Part shown: one piece after another, positions 26,981 to 41,900 of the stretch
Layout of the letters: the number at the start of each line of letters is the position of its first letter
Numbering within the stretch: the stretch's first letter is position 1
Origin: Paratinospora sagittata
Taxonomy: Eukaryota > Streptophyta > Magnoliopsida > Ranunculales > Menispermaceae
Assembly: GCA_035771175.1 (NCBI GenBank)
Contig: CM069589.1
Span: 25,128,201 to 25,192,200, forward strand
DNA: 64,000 nucleotides
Direction: 5' to 3'
The notes under the pieces: generated by a model
What the model was told of the DNA's origin: nothing
Seen by the model: the letters and a program-made list of their open reading frames with translations, nothing else
Database searches by the model: none
Position numbers and translations under genes: made by a program

Positions 26981-29900
26981 TTGAGTTATTTAAATCGCGT
27001 TTGAAATATTGTTTCTTCCTCTTTCAACGCATTTTCAATCACTCAAATCGGAGTCGGGAATAAAATGTTACTGCTATTTGAATCTTTTTGACCGATCAAA
27101 TAACTTACTTATCGAACAAATCGTTAAGAAAAGTTCAAATAGCCGTAAATTTTCATCCCGACTTTGATTTGAGTGATTCAAAAGGAATTGAAAATGTCTT
27201 TTCTTCTTATTTCTAACGCATGTTCGATCACACAATTCGGGTCGAAATCAAAAAGTTGTGGTTATTTGAAAGTTTTACACCGACCATTAAACTTACTTAT
27301 CGATTGAAACAGTGAGAAAAAGTCAAATTGTCTTACAGTTTAATGCGGACTCTGTTATGATTTAATGAAAAGGCGTTGAAAATATTGTTTCTTCATCTTT
27401 GCAATGCATGTCCAATCTCTCAAATCAGAGTCAGGATGAAAACGTTATGGCTATTTGAATGTTTGCTACCCATTAGCCAACGTACTTATTAATCTAATCA
27501 GTAATCAAAATTCAAAAAGCCGTAACCATTTCTTTCGAGCTATGATTTGAGTTATTTAAAACGCGTTTGAAATATCGTTTCTTCCTCTTTCAACCCATTT
27601 TCAATCACTCAAATCGGAGTCAAGAATAAATTGTTACTGCTATTTGAATGTTATTTACCGAACAATCAATTTACTTATCGAACAAATCAAGAAGAAAAGT
27701 TCAAATAGCTGTAACTTTTCATGTCGACTTTGATTTGAGTGATTCATAAGGAATTGAAAATGTCTTTTTTCCTATTTCTAACGCATGTTCAATCACCCAA
27801 TTGGAGTCGAAATCAAAAAGTTATGGTTATTTTAAAGTTTCACACCGATCATTAAACTTACTTATCGATTGAAACGGTGAGAAAAAGTCAAATTGTCTTA
27901 CAGTTTAATGCGGACTCTGTTATGAGTTAATGAAAAGGCGCTGAAAATATTGTTTCTTTATCTTTGCAATGCATGTCCAATCTCTCAAATCAGAGTCAGG
28001 ATGAAAACGTTATGGCTATTTGAATGTTTGCTACTCATTAGCCAATGTACTTATTAATCTAATCAGTAATCAAAATTAAAACAGCCGTAACCATTTCTTT
28101 CGAGCTATGCTTTGAGTTATTTAAAACGCGTTTGAAATATTGTTTCTTCCTCTTTCAACGCATTTTCAATCACTCAAATCGGAGTCGGGAATAAAATGTT
28201 ACTGCTATTTGAATCTTTTTGACCGATCAATCAACTTACTTATCGAACAAATCGTTAAGAAAAGTTCAAATAGCCGTAAATTTTCATCCCGACTTTGATT
28301 TGAGTGATTCAAAAGGAATTGAAAATGTCTTTTCTTCTTATTTCTAACGCATGTTCGATCACACAATTCGAGTCGAAATCAAAAAGTTGTGGTTATTTGA
28401 AAGTTTCACACCGATCATTAAACTTGCCTATCGATTGAAGCGGTGAGAAAAAGTCAAATTGTCTTACAGTTTAATGCAGACTCTGTTATGAGTTAATGAA
28501 AAGGCATTGAAAATATTATTTCTTCAGCTTTGCAATGCATGTCCAATCTCTCAAATCAGAGTCAGGATGAAAACGTTATGGCTATTTGAATGTTTGCTAC
28601 CCATTAGCCAATGTACTTATTAATCTAATCAGTAATCAAAATTAAAACAGTCGTAACCATTTCTTTCGAGCTATGATTTGAGTTATTTAAATCGCGTTTG
28701 AAATATTGTTTCTTCCTCTTTCAACGCATTTTCAATCACTCAAATCGGAGTCGGGAATAAAATGTTACTGCTATTTGAATCTTTTTGACCGATCAAATAA
28801 CTTACTTATCGAACAAATCGTTAAGAAAAGTTCAAATAGCCGTAAATTTTCATCCCGACTTTGATTTGAGTGATTCAAAAGGTATTGAAAATGTCTTCTT
28901 TTCCTATTTCTAACGCATGTTCGATCACCCAATTGGAGTCGGAATCAAAAAGTTATGCTTATTTTAAAGTTTCACACCGATCATTAAACTTACTTATCGA
29001 TTGAAACGGTGAGAAAAAGTCAAAGTGTCTTACAGTTTAATGCGGACTCTGTTATGAGTTAATGAAAAGGCGTTGAAAATATTGTTTCTTCATCTTTGCA
29101 ATGCATGTCCAATCTCTCAACTCAGAGTCAGGATGAAAACGTTTTGGCTATTTGAATGTTTGCTACCCATTAGCCAATGTACTTATTAATCTAATCAGTA
29201 ATCAAAATTAAAACAACCGTAACCATTTCTTTTGAGCTATGATTTGAGTTATTTAAAACGGGTTTGAAATATTGTTTCTTCCTCTTTCAACGCATTTTCA
29301 ATCACTCAAATCGGAGTCGGGAATAAAATGTTACTGCTATTTGAATCTTTTTGACCGATCAATCAACTTACTTATCGAACAAATCGTCAAGAAAAGTTCA
29401 AATAGCCGTAAATTTTCATCCCGACTTTGATTTGAGTGATTCAAAAGGAATTGAAAATGTCTTTTCTACTTATTTCTAACGCATGATCGATCACACAATT
29501 CGAGTCGAAATCAAAAAGTTATGGTTATTTGAAAGTTTCACACCGATCATTAAACTTACTTATCGATTGAAACGGTGAGAACAAGTCAAATAGTCTTAGA
29601 GTTTAATGCTGACTCTGTTATGAGTTAATGAAAAGGCATTGAAAATATTGTTTCTTCATCTTCGCAATGCATGTCCAATCTCTCAAATCAGAGTCAGGAT
29701 GAAAACGTTATGGCTATTTGAATGTTTGCTACCCATTAGCCAACGTACATATTAATCTAATCAGTAATCAAAATTCAAATAGCCGTAACCATTTCTTTCG
29801 AGCTATGATTTGAGTTATTTAAAACACGTTTGAAATATCGTTTCTTCCTCTTTCAACCCATTTTCAATCACTCAAATCGGAGTCAAGAATAAATTGTTAC

Positions 29901-32900
29901 TGCTATTTGAATGTTTTCTACCGAACAATCAAGTTACTTCTCAAACAAATCAAGAAGAAAAGTTCAAATAGCCGTAACTTTTCATGTCGACTTTGATTTG
30001 AGTGATTCATAAGGAATTGAAAATGTCTTTTTTTCCTATTTCTAACGCATGTTCAATCACCCAATTGGAGTCGGAATCAAAAAGTTATTCTTATTTTAAA
30101 GTTTCACACCGATCATTAAACTTACTTATCGATTGAAACGGTGAGAAAAAGTCAAATTGCCTTACAGTTTAATGCGGACTCTGTTATGAGTTAATGAAAA
30201 GGCGTTAAAAATATTATTTCTTCCTCTTTGCAATGCATGTCCAATCTCTCAAATCAGATTCAGGATGAAAACGTTATGGCTATTTGAATGTTTGCTACCC
30301 ATTAGCCAATGTACTTATTAATCTAATCAGTAATCAAAATTAAAACAGCCGTAACCATTTCTTTCGAGCTATGATTTGAGTTATTTAAAACGCGTTTGAA
30401 ATATTGTTTCTTCCTCTTTCAACGCATTTTCAATCACTCAAATCGGAGTCGGGAATAAAATGTTACTGCTATTTGAATCTTTTTGACCGATCAATCAACT
30501 TACTTATCGAACAAATCGTTAAGAAAAGTTCAAATAGCCGTAAATTTTCATCCCGACTTTGATTTGAGTGATTCAAAAGGAATTAAAAATGCCTTTTCTT
30601 CTTATTTCTAACGCATGTTCGATCACACAATTCGAGTCGAAATCAAAAAGTTGTGGTTATTTGAAAGTTTCACACCGACCATTAAACTTACTTATCGATT
30701 GAATCGGTAAGAACAAGTCAAATTGTCTTAGAGTTTAATGCTGACTCTGTTATGAGTTAATGAAAAGGCGTTGAAAATATTGTTTCTTCATCTTCGCAAT
30801 GCATGTCCAATCTCTCAAATCAGAGTCAGGATGAAAACGTTATGGCTATATGAATGTTTGCTACCCATTAGCCAACGTACTTATTAATCTAATCAGTAAT
30901 CAAAATTCAAATAGCCGTAACCATTTCTTTCGAGCTATGATTTGAGTTATTTAAAAGGCGTTTGAAATATCGTTTCTTCCTCTTTCAACCCATTTTCAAT
31001 CACTCAAATCGGAGTCGGGAATAAAATGTTACTGCTATTTGAATCTTTTTGACCGATCAATCAACTTACTTATCGAACAAATCGTTAAGAAAAGTTCAAA
31101 TAGCCGTAAATTTTCATCCCGACTTTGATTTGAGTGATTCAAAAGGAATTGAAAATGTCTTTTCTTCTTATTTCTAACGCATGTTCGATCACACAATTCG
31201 GGTCGAAATCAAAAAGTTGTGGTTATTTGAAAGTTTCACACCGATCATTAAACTTACTTATCGATTGAAACGGTGAGAAAAAGTCAAATTGTCTTACAGT
31301 TTAATGCGGACTCTGTTATGAGTTAATGAAAAGGCGTTGAAAATATTGTTTCTTCATCTTTGCAATGCATGTCCAATCTCTCAAATCAGAGTCAGGATGA
31401 AAACGTTATGGCTATTTGAATGTTTGCTACCCATTAGCCAATGTACTTATTAATCTAATCAGTAATCAAAATTCAAATAGCCGTAACCATTTCTTTCGAA
31501 CTATGATTAGAGTTATTCAAAAGGCGTTTGAAATATCGTTTCTTCCTCTTTCCAACGCCTTTTCAATCACTCAAATCAGAGTCGGGAATAAATTGTTACT
31601 ACTATTTGAATGTTTTTTACCGATCGATCAACTTACTTATCGAACAAATCAAGAAGAAAAGTTCGAATTGCCGTAACTTTTCATCCCGACTTTGATTTGA
31701 GTGATTCGTAAAGAATTGAAAATGTCTTTTTTTCCTATTTCTAACGCATGTTCAATCACACAATTGGAGTCGGAATCAAGGAGTTATGGTTATTTGAAAC
31801 TTTCACACCGATCATTAAACTTACTTATCGATTGAATCGGTAAGAACAAGTCAAATAGTCTTAGAGTTTAATGCTGACTCTGTTATGAGTTAATGAAAAG
31901 GCGTTGAAAATATTGTTTCTTCATCTTCGCATTGCATGTCCGATCTCTCAAATCAGAGTCAGGATGAAAACGTTATGGCTATTTGAATGTTTGCTACCCA
32001 TTAGCCAACGCACTTATTAATCTAATCAGTAATCAAAATTCAAAAAGCCGTAACCATTTCTTTCGAGCTATGATTTGAGTTATTTAAAACGCGTTTGAAA
32101 TATCGTTTCTTCCTCTTTCAACCCATTTTCAATCACTCAAATCGGAGTCAAGAATAAATTGTTACTGCTATTTGAATGTTATTTACCGAACAATCAATTT
32201 ACTTATCGAACAAATCAAGAAGAAAAGTTCAAATAGCCGTAAATTTTCATCCCGACTTTGATTTGAGTGATTCAAAAGGAATTGAAAATGTCTTTTTTTC
32301 CTATTTCTAACGCATGTTCAATCACCCAATTGGAGTCGGAATCAAAAAGTTATGGTTATTTTAAAGTTTCACACCGATCATTAAACTTACTTATCGATTG
32401 AAACGGTGAGAAAAAGTCAAATTGTCTTACAGTTTAATGCGGACTCTGTTATGAGTTAATGAAAAGGCGTTGAAAATATTGTTTCTTCCTCTTTGCAATG
32501 CATGTCCAATCTCTCAAATCAGAGTCAGGATGAAAACGTTATGGCTATTTGAATGTTTGCTACCCATTAGCCAATGTACTTATTAATCTAATCAGTAATC
32601 AAAATTAAAACAGCCGTAACCATTTCTTTCGAGCTATGATTTGAGTTATTTAAAACGCGTTTGAAATATTGTTTCTTCCTCTTTCAACGCATTTTCAATC
32701 ACTCAAATCGGAGTCGGGAATAAAATGTTACTGCTATTTCAATCTTTTTGACCGATCAATCAACTTACTTATCGAACAAATCGTTAAGAAAAGTTCAAAT
32801 AGCCGTAAATTTTCATCCCGACTTTGATTTGAGTGATTCAAAAGGAATTGAAAATGCCTTTTCTTCTTATTTCTAACGCATGTTCGATCACACAATTCGA

Positions 32901-35900
32901 GTCGAAATCAAAAAGTTGTGGTTATTTGAAAGTTTCACACCGATCATTAAACTTACTTATCGATTGAATCGGTAAGAACAAGTCAAATAGTCTTAGAGTT
33001 TAATGCTGACTCTGTTATGAGTTAATGAAAAGGCGTTGAAAATATTGTTTCTTCATCTTCGCAATGCATGTCCAATCTCTCAAATCAGAGTCAGGATGAA
33101 AACGTTATGGCTATTTGAATGTTTGCTACCCATTAGCCAACGTACTTATTAATCTAATCAGTAATCAAAATTCAAAAAGCCGTAACCATTTCTTTCGAGC
33201 TATGATTTGAGTTATTTAAAACGCGTTTGAAATATCGTTTCTTCCGCTTTCAACCCATTTTCAATCACTCAAATCGTAGTCAAGAATAAATTGTTACTGC
33301 TATTTGAATGTCTTTTACCGAACAATCAAGTTACTTCTCAAACAAATCAAGAAGAAAAGTTCAAATAGTCGTAACTTTTCATGTCGACTTCGATATGAGC
33401 GATTCATAAGGAATTGAAAATGTCTTTTTTTCCTATTTCTAACGCATGTTCAATCACCCAATTGGAGTCAGAATCAAAAAGTTATGCTTATTTTAAAGTT
33501 TCACACCGATCATTAAACTTACTTATCGATTGAAACGGTGAGAAAAAGTCAAATTGTCTTACAGTTTAATGCGGACTCTGTTATGAGTTAATGAAAAGGC
33601 GTTGAATATATTGTTTCTTCCTCTTTGCAATGCATGTCCAATCTCTCAAATCAGAGTCAGGATGAAAACGTTATGGCTATTTGAATGTTTGCTACCCATT
33701 AGCCAATGTACTTATTAATCTAATCAGTAATCAAAATTAAAACAGCCGTAACCATTTCTTTCGAGCTATGATTTGAGTTATTTAAAACGCGTTTGAAATA
33801 TTGTTTCTTCCTCTCTCAACGCATTTTCAATCACTCAAATCGGAGTCGGGAATAAAATGTTACTGCTATTTGAATCTTTTTGACCGATCAATCAACTTAC
33901 TTATCGAACAAATCGTTAAGAAAAGTTCAAATAGCCGTAAATTTTCATCCCGACTTTGATTTGAGTGATTCAAAAGGAATTGAAAATGTCTTTTCTTCTT
34001 ATTTCTAACGCATGTTCGATCACACAATTCGAGTCGAAATCAAAAAGTTGTGGTTATTTGAAAGTTTCACACCGATCATTAAAGTTACTTATCGATTGAA
34101 TCGGTAAGAACAAGTCAAATAGTCTTAGAGTTTAATGCTGACTCTGTTATGAGTTAATTAAAAGGCGTTGAAAATATTGTTTCTTCATCTTCGCAATGCA
34201 TGTCCATTCTCTCAAATCAGAGTCAGGATGAAAACGTTGTGGCTATTTGAATGTTTGCTACCCATTAGCCAACGTACTTATTAATCTAATCAGTAATCAA
34301 AATTCAAATAGTCGTAACCATTTCTTTCGAGCTATGATTTGAGTTATTTAAAAGGCGTTTGAAATATCGTTTCTTCCTCTTTCAACCCATTTTCAATCAC
34401 TCAAATCGGAGTCAAGAATAAATTGTTACTGCTATTTGAATGTTTTATACCGAACAATCAAGTTACTTCTCAAACAAATCAAGAAGAAAAGTTCAAATAG
34501 CCGTAACTTTTCATGTCGACTTTGATTTGAGTGATTCATAAGGAATTGAAAATGTCTTTTTTTCCTATTTCTAACGCATGTTCAATCACCCAATTGGAGT
34601 CGGAATCAAAAAGTTATGCTTATTTTAAAGTTTCACACCGATCATTAAACTTACTTATCGATTGAAACGGTGAGAAAAAGTCAAATTGTCTTACAGTTTA
34701 ATGCGGACTCTGTTATGAGTTAATGAAAAGGCGTTGAAAATATTGTTTCTTCCTCTTTGCAATGCATGTCCAATCTCTCAAATCAGAGTCAGGATGAAAA
34801 CGTTATGGCTATTTAAATGTTTGCTACCCATTAGCCAATGTACTTATTAATCTAATCAGTAATCAAAATTAAAACAGCCGTAACCATTTCTTTCGAGCTA
34901 TGATTTGAGTTATTTAAAACGCGTTTGAAATATTGTTTCTTCCTCTTTCAACGCATTTTCAATCACTCAAATCGGAGTCGGGAATAAAATGTTACTGCTA
35001 TTTGAATCTTTTTGACCGATCAATCAACTTACTTATCGAACAAATCGTTAAGAAAAGTTCAAATAGCCGTAAATTTTCATCCCGACTTTGATTTGATTGA
35101 TTCAAAAGGAATTGAAAATGCCTTTTCTTCTTATTTCTAACGCATGTTCGATCACACAATTCGAGTCGAAATCAAAAAGTTGTGGTTATTTGAAAGTTTC
35201 ACACCGATCATTAAACTTACTTATCGATTGAAACGGTGAGAAAAAGTCAAATTGTCTTACAGTTTAATGCGGACTCTGTTATGAGTTAATGAAAAGGCGT
35301 TGAAAATATTGTTTCTTCATCTTTGCAATGCATGTCCAATCTCTCAAATCAGAGTCAGGATGAAAACGTTATGGCTATTTGAATGTTTGCTACCCATTAG
35401 CCAATGTACTTATTAATCTAATCAGTAATCAAAATTCAAATAGCCGTAACCATTTCTTTCGAACTATGATTAGAGTTATTCAAAAGGAGTTTGAAATATC
35501 GTTTCTTCCTCTTTCCAACGCATTTTCAATCACTCAAATCAGAGTCGGGAATAAATTGTTACTACTATTTGAATGTTTTTTACCGATCAATCAACTTACT
35601 TATCGAACAAATCGAGAAGAAAAGTTCGAATTGCCGTAACATTTCATCCCGACTTTGATTTGAATGATTCGTAAAGAATTGAAAATGTCTTTTTTTCCTA
35701 TTTCTAACGCATGTTCAATCACACAATTGGAGTCGGAATCAAGGAGTTATGGTTATTTGAAAGTTTCACACCGATCATTAAACTTACTTATCGATTGAAT
35801 CGGTAAGAACAAGTTAAATAGTCTTAGAGTTTAATGCTGACTCTGTTATGAGTTAATGAAAAGGCGTTGAAAATATTGTTTCTTCATCTTCGCAATGCAT

Positions 35901-38900
35901 GTCCAATCTCTCAAATCAGAGTCAGGATGAAAACGTTATGGCTATTTGAATGTTTGCTACCCAATAGCCAATCTACTTATTAATCTAATCAGTAATCAAA
36001 ATTAAAACAGCCGTAACCATTTCTTTCGAGCTATGATTTGAGTTATTTAAAACGCGTTTGAAATATTGTTTCTTCCTCTTTCAACGCATTTTCAATCACT
36101 CAAATCGGAGTCGGAAATAAAATGTTACTGCTATTTGAATCTTTTTGACCGATTAATCAACTTACTTATCGAACAAATCGTTAAGAAAAGTTCAAATAGC
36201 CGTAAATTTTCATCCCGACTTTGTTTTGAGTGATTCAAAAGGAATTGAAAATGTTTTTTCTTCTTATTTCTAACGCATGTTCGATCACACAATTCGAGTC
36301 GAAATCAAAAAGTTGTGGTTATTTAAAAGTTTCACACCGATCATTAAACTTACTTATCGATTGAAACGGTGAGGAAAAGTCAAATTGTCTTACAGTTTAA
36401 TGCGGACTCTGTTATGAGTTAATGAAAAGGCGTTGAAAATATTGTTTCTTCATCTTTGCAATGCATGTCCAATCTCTCAAATCAGAGTCAGGATGAAAAC
36501 GTTATGGCGATTTGAATGTTTGCTACCCATTAGCCATTGTACTTATTAATCTAATCAGAAATCAAAATTAAAACAGCCGTAACCATTTCTTTCGAGCTAT
36601 GATTTTAGTTATTTAAAACGGGTTTGAAATATTGTTTCTTCCTCTTTCAACGCATTTTCAATCACTCAAATCGGAGTCGGGAATAAAATGTTACTGCTAT
36701 TTGAATCTTTTTGACCGATCAATCAACTTACTTATCGAACAAATCGTTAAGAAAAGTTCAAATAGCCGTAAATTTTCATCCCGACTTTGATTTGAGTGAT
36801 TCAAAAGGAATTGAAAATGTCTTTTCTTCTTATTTCTAACGCATGTTCGATCACACAATTCGAGTCGAAATCAAAAAGTTGTGGTTATTTGAAAGTTTCA
36901 CACCGATCATTAAAGTTACTTATCGATTGAATCGGTAAGAACAAGTCAAATAGTCTTAGAGTTTAATGCTGACTCTGTTATGAGTTAATGAAAAGGCGTT
37001 GAAAATATTGTTTCTTCATCTTCGCAATGCATGTCCATTCTCTCAAATCAGAGTCAGGATGAAAACGTTGTGGCTATTTGAATGTTTGCTACCCATTAGC
37101 CAACGTACTTATTAATCTAATCAGTAATCAAAATTCAAATAGTCGTAACCATTTCTTTCGAGCTATGATTTGAGTTATTTAAAAGGCGTTTGAAATATCG
37201 TTTCTTCCTCTTTCAACCCATTTTCAATCACTCAAATCGGAGTCAAGAATAAATTGTTACTGCTATTTGAATGTTTTTTACCGAACAATCAAGTTACTTC
37301 TCAAACAAATCAAGAAGAAAAGTTCAAATAGCCGTAACTTTTCATGTCGACTTTGATTTGAGTGATTCATAAGGAATTGAAAATGTCTTTTTTTCCTATT
37401 TCTAACGCATGTTCAATCACCCAATTGGAGTCGGAATCAAAAAGTTATGCTTATTTTAAAGTTTCACACCGATCATTAAACTTACTTATCGATTGAAACG
37501 GTGAGAAAAAGTCAAATTGTCTTACAGTTTAATGCGGACTCTGTTATGAGTTAATGAAAAGGCGTTGAAAATATTGTTTCTTCCTCTTTGCAATGCATGT
37601 CCAATCTCTCAAATCAGAGTCAGGATGAAAACGTTATGGCTATTTAAATGTTTGCTACCCATTAGCCAATGTACTTATTAATCTAATCAGTAATCAAAAT
37701 TAAAACAGTCGTAACCATTTCTTTCGAGCTATGATTTGAGTTATTTAAAACGCGTTTGAAATATTGTTTCTTCCTCTTTCAACGCATTTTCAATCACTCA
37801 AATCGGAGTCGGGAATAAAATGTTACTGCTATTTGAATCTTTTTGACCGATCAATCAACTTACTTATCGAACAAATCGTTAAGAAAAGTTCAAATAGCCG
37901 TAAATTTTCATCCCGACTTTGATTTGAGTGATTCAAAAGGAATTGAAAATGTCTTTTCTTCTTATTTCTAACGCATGTTCGATCACACAATTCGAGTCGA
38001 AATCAAAAAGTTGTGGTTATTTGAAAGTTTCACACCGATCATTAAAGTTACTTATCGATTGAATCGGTAAGAACAAGTCAAATAGTCTTAGAGTTTAATG
38101 CTGACTCTGTTATGAGTTAATGAAAAGGCGTTGAAAATATTGTTTCTTCATCTTCGCAATGCATGTCCATTCTCTCAAATCAGAGTCAGGATGAAAACGT
38201 TGTGGCTATTTGAATGTTTGCTACCCATTAGCCAACGTACTTATTAATCTAATCAGTAATCAAAATTCAAATAGTCGTAACCATTTCTTTCGAGCTATGA
38301 TTTGAGTTATTTAAAAGGCGTTTGAAATATCGTTTCTTCCTCTTTCAACCCATTTTCAATCGCTTAAATCGGAGTCAAGAATAAATTGTTACTGCTATTT
38401 GAATGTTTTTTACCGAACAATCAAGTTACTTCTCAAACAAATCAAGAAGAAAAGTTCAAATAGTCGTAATTTTTCATCCCGACTTTGATTTGAGTGATTC
38501 ATAAAGAATTGAAAATGTCTTTTTTCCCTATTTCTAACGCATGTTCAATCACACAATTGGAGTTGGAATCAAAAAGTTATGGTTATTTTAAAGTTTTACA
38601 CCGATCATTAAACTTACTTATCGATTGAAACGGTGAGAAAAAGTCAAATAGTCTTAGAGTTTAATGCTGACTCTGTTATGAGTTAATGAAAAGGCGTTGA
38701 AAATATTGTTTCTTCATCTTCGCAATGCATGTCCAATCTCTCAAATCAGAGTCAGGATGAAAACGTTATGGCTATTTGAATGTTTGCTACCCATTAGCCA
38801 ATCTACTTATTAATCAAATCAGTAATCAAAATTCAAATAGCCGTAACCATTTCTTTCGAGCTATGATTTGAGTTATTTAAAAGGCGTTTGAAATATCGTT

Positions 38901-41900
38901 TCTTCCTCTTTCAACCCATTTTCAATCACTCAAATCGGAGTCAAGAATAAATTGTTACTGCTATTTGAATGTTTTTTACCGAACAATCAAGTTACTTCTC
39001 AAACAAATCAAGAAGAAAAGTTCAAATAGCCGTAACTTTTCATGTCGACTTTGATTTGAGTGATTCATAAGGAATTGAAAATGTCTTTTTTTCCTATTTC
39101 TAACGCATGTTCAATCACCCAATTGGAGTCGGAATCAAAAAGTTATGCTTATTTTAAAGTTTCACACCGATCATTAAACTTACTTATCGATTGAAACGGT
39201 GAGAAAAAGTCAAATTGTCTTACAGTTTAATGCGGACTCTGTTATGAGTTAATGAAAAGGCGTTGAAAATATTGTTTCTTCCTCTTTGCAATGCATGTCC
39301 AATCTCTCAAATCAGAGTCAGGATGAAAACGTTATGGCTATTTAAATGTTTGCTACCCATTAGCCAATGTACTTATTAATCTAATCAGTAATCAAAATTA
39401 AAACAGCCGTAACCATTTCTTTCGAGCTATGATTTGAGTTATTTAAAACGCGTTTGAAATATTGTTTCTTCCTCTTTCAACGCATTTTCAATCACTCAAA
39501 TCGGAGTCGGGAATAAAATGTTACTGCTATTTGAATCTTTTTGACCGATCAATCAACTTACTTATCGAACAAATCGTTAAGAAAAGTTCAAATAGCCGTA
39601 AATTTTCTTCCCGACTTTGATTTGATTGATTCAAAAGGAATTGAAAATGCCTTTTCTTCTTATTTCTAACGCATGTTCGATCACACAATTCGAGTCGAAA
39701 TCAAAAAGTTGTGGTTATTTGAAAGTTTCACACCGATCATTAAACTTACTTATCGATTGAAACGGTGAAAAAAAGTCAAATTGTCTTACAGTTTAATGCG
39801 GACTCTGTTATGAGTTAATGAAAAGGCGTTGAAAATATTGTTTCTTCATCTTTGCAATGCATGTCCAATCTCTCAAATCAGAGTCAGGATGAAAACGTTA
39901 TGGCTATTTGAATGTTTGCTACCCATTAGCCAATGTACTTATTAATCTAATCAGTAATCAAAATTCAAATAGCCGTAACCATTTCTTTCGAACTATGATT
40001 AGAGTTATTCAAAAGGCGTTTGAAATATCGTTTCTTCCTCTTTCCAACGCATTTTCAATCACTCAAATCAGAGTCGGGAATAAATTGTTACTACTATTTG
40101 AATGTTTTTTACCGATCAATCAACTTACTTATCGAACAAATCGAGAAGAAAAGTTCGAATTGCCGTAACTTTTCATCCCGACTTTGATTTGAATGATTCG
40201 TAAAGAATTGAAAATGTCTTTTTTTCCTATTTCTAACGCATGTTCAATCACACAATTGGAGTCGAAATCAAGGAGTTATGGTTATTTGAAAGTTTCACAC
40301 CGATCATTAAACTTACTTATCGATTGAATCGGTAAGAACAAGTTAAATAGTCTTAGAGTTTAATGCTGACTCTGTTATGAGTTAATGAAAAGGCGTTGAA
40401 AATATTGTTTCTTCATCTTCGCAATGCATGTCCAATCTCTCAAATCAGAGTCAGGATGAAAACGTTATGGCTATTTGAATGTTTGCTACCCATTAGCCAA
40501 TGTACTTATTAATCTAATCAGTAATCAAAATTAAAACAGCCGTAACCATTTCTTTCGAGCTATGATTTGAGTTATTTAAAACGCGTTTGAAATATTGTTT
40601 CTTCCTCTTTCAACGCATTTTCAATCACTCAAATCGGAGTCGGAAATAAAATGTTACTGCTATTTGAATCTTTTTGACCGATTAATCAACTTACTTATCG
40701 AACAAATCGTTAAGAAAAGTTCAAATAGCCGTAAATTTTCATCCCGACTTTGTTTTGAGTGATTCAAAATGAATTGAAAATGTTTTTTCTTCTTATTTCT
40801 AACGCATGTTCGATCACACAATTCGAGTCGAAATCAAAAAGTTGTGGTTATTTAAAAGTTTCACACCGATCATTAAACTTACTTATCGATTGAAACGGTG
40901 AGGAAAAGTCAAATTGTCTTACAGTTTAATGCGGACTCGGTTATGAGTTAATGAAAAGGCGTTGAAAATATTGTTTCTTCATCTTTGCAATGCATGTCCA
41001 ATCTCTCAAATCAGAGTCAGGATGAAAACGTTATGGCGATTTGAATGTTTGCTACCCATTAGCCATTGTACTTATTAATCTAATCAGAAATCAAAATTAA
41101 AACAGCCGTAACCATTTCTTTCGAGCTATGATTTTAGTTATTTAAAACGGGTTTGAAATATTGTTTCTTCCTCTTTCAACGCATTTTCAATCACTCAAAT
41201 CGGAGTCGGGAATAAAATGTTACTGCTATTTGAATCTTTTTGACCGATCAATCAACTTACTTATCGAACAAATCGTTAAGAAAAGTTCAAATAGCCGTAA
41301 ATTTTCATCCCGACTTTGATTTGAGTGATTCAAAAGGAATTGAAAATGTCTTTTCTTCTTATTTCTAACGCATGTTCGATCACACAATTCGAGTCGAAAT
41401 CAAAAAGTTGTGGTTATTTGAAAGTTTCACACCGATCATTAAAGTTACTTATCGATTGAATCGGTAAGAACAAGTCAAATAGTCTTAGAGTTTAATGCTG
41501 ACTCTGTTATGAGTTAATGAAAAGGCGTTGAAAATATTGTTTCTTCATCTTCGCAATGCATGTCCATTCTCTCAAATCAGAGTCAGGATGAAAACGTTGT
41601 GGCTATTTGAATGTTTGCTACCCATTAGCCAACGTACTTATTAATCTAATCAGTAATCAAAATTCAAATAGTCGTAACCATTTCTTTCGAGCTATGATTT
41701 GAGTTATTTAAAAGGCGTTTGAAATATCGTTTCTTCCTCTTTCAACCCATTTTCAATCACTCAAATCGGAGTCAAGAATAAATTGTTACTGCTATTTGAA
41801 TGTTTTTTACCGAACAATCAAGTTACTTCTCAAACAAATCAAGAAGAAAAGTTCAAATAGCCGTAACTTTTCATGTCGACTTTGATTTGAGTGATTCATA

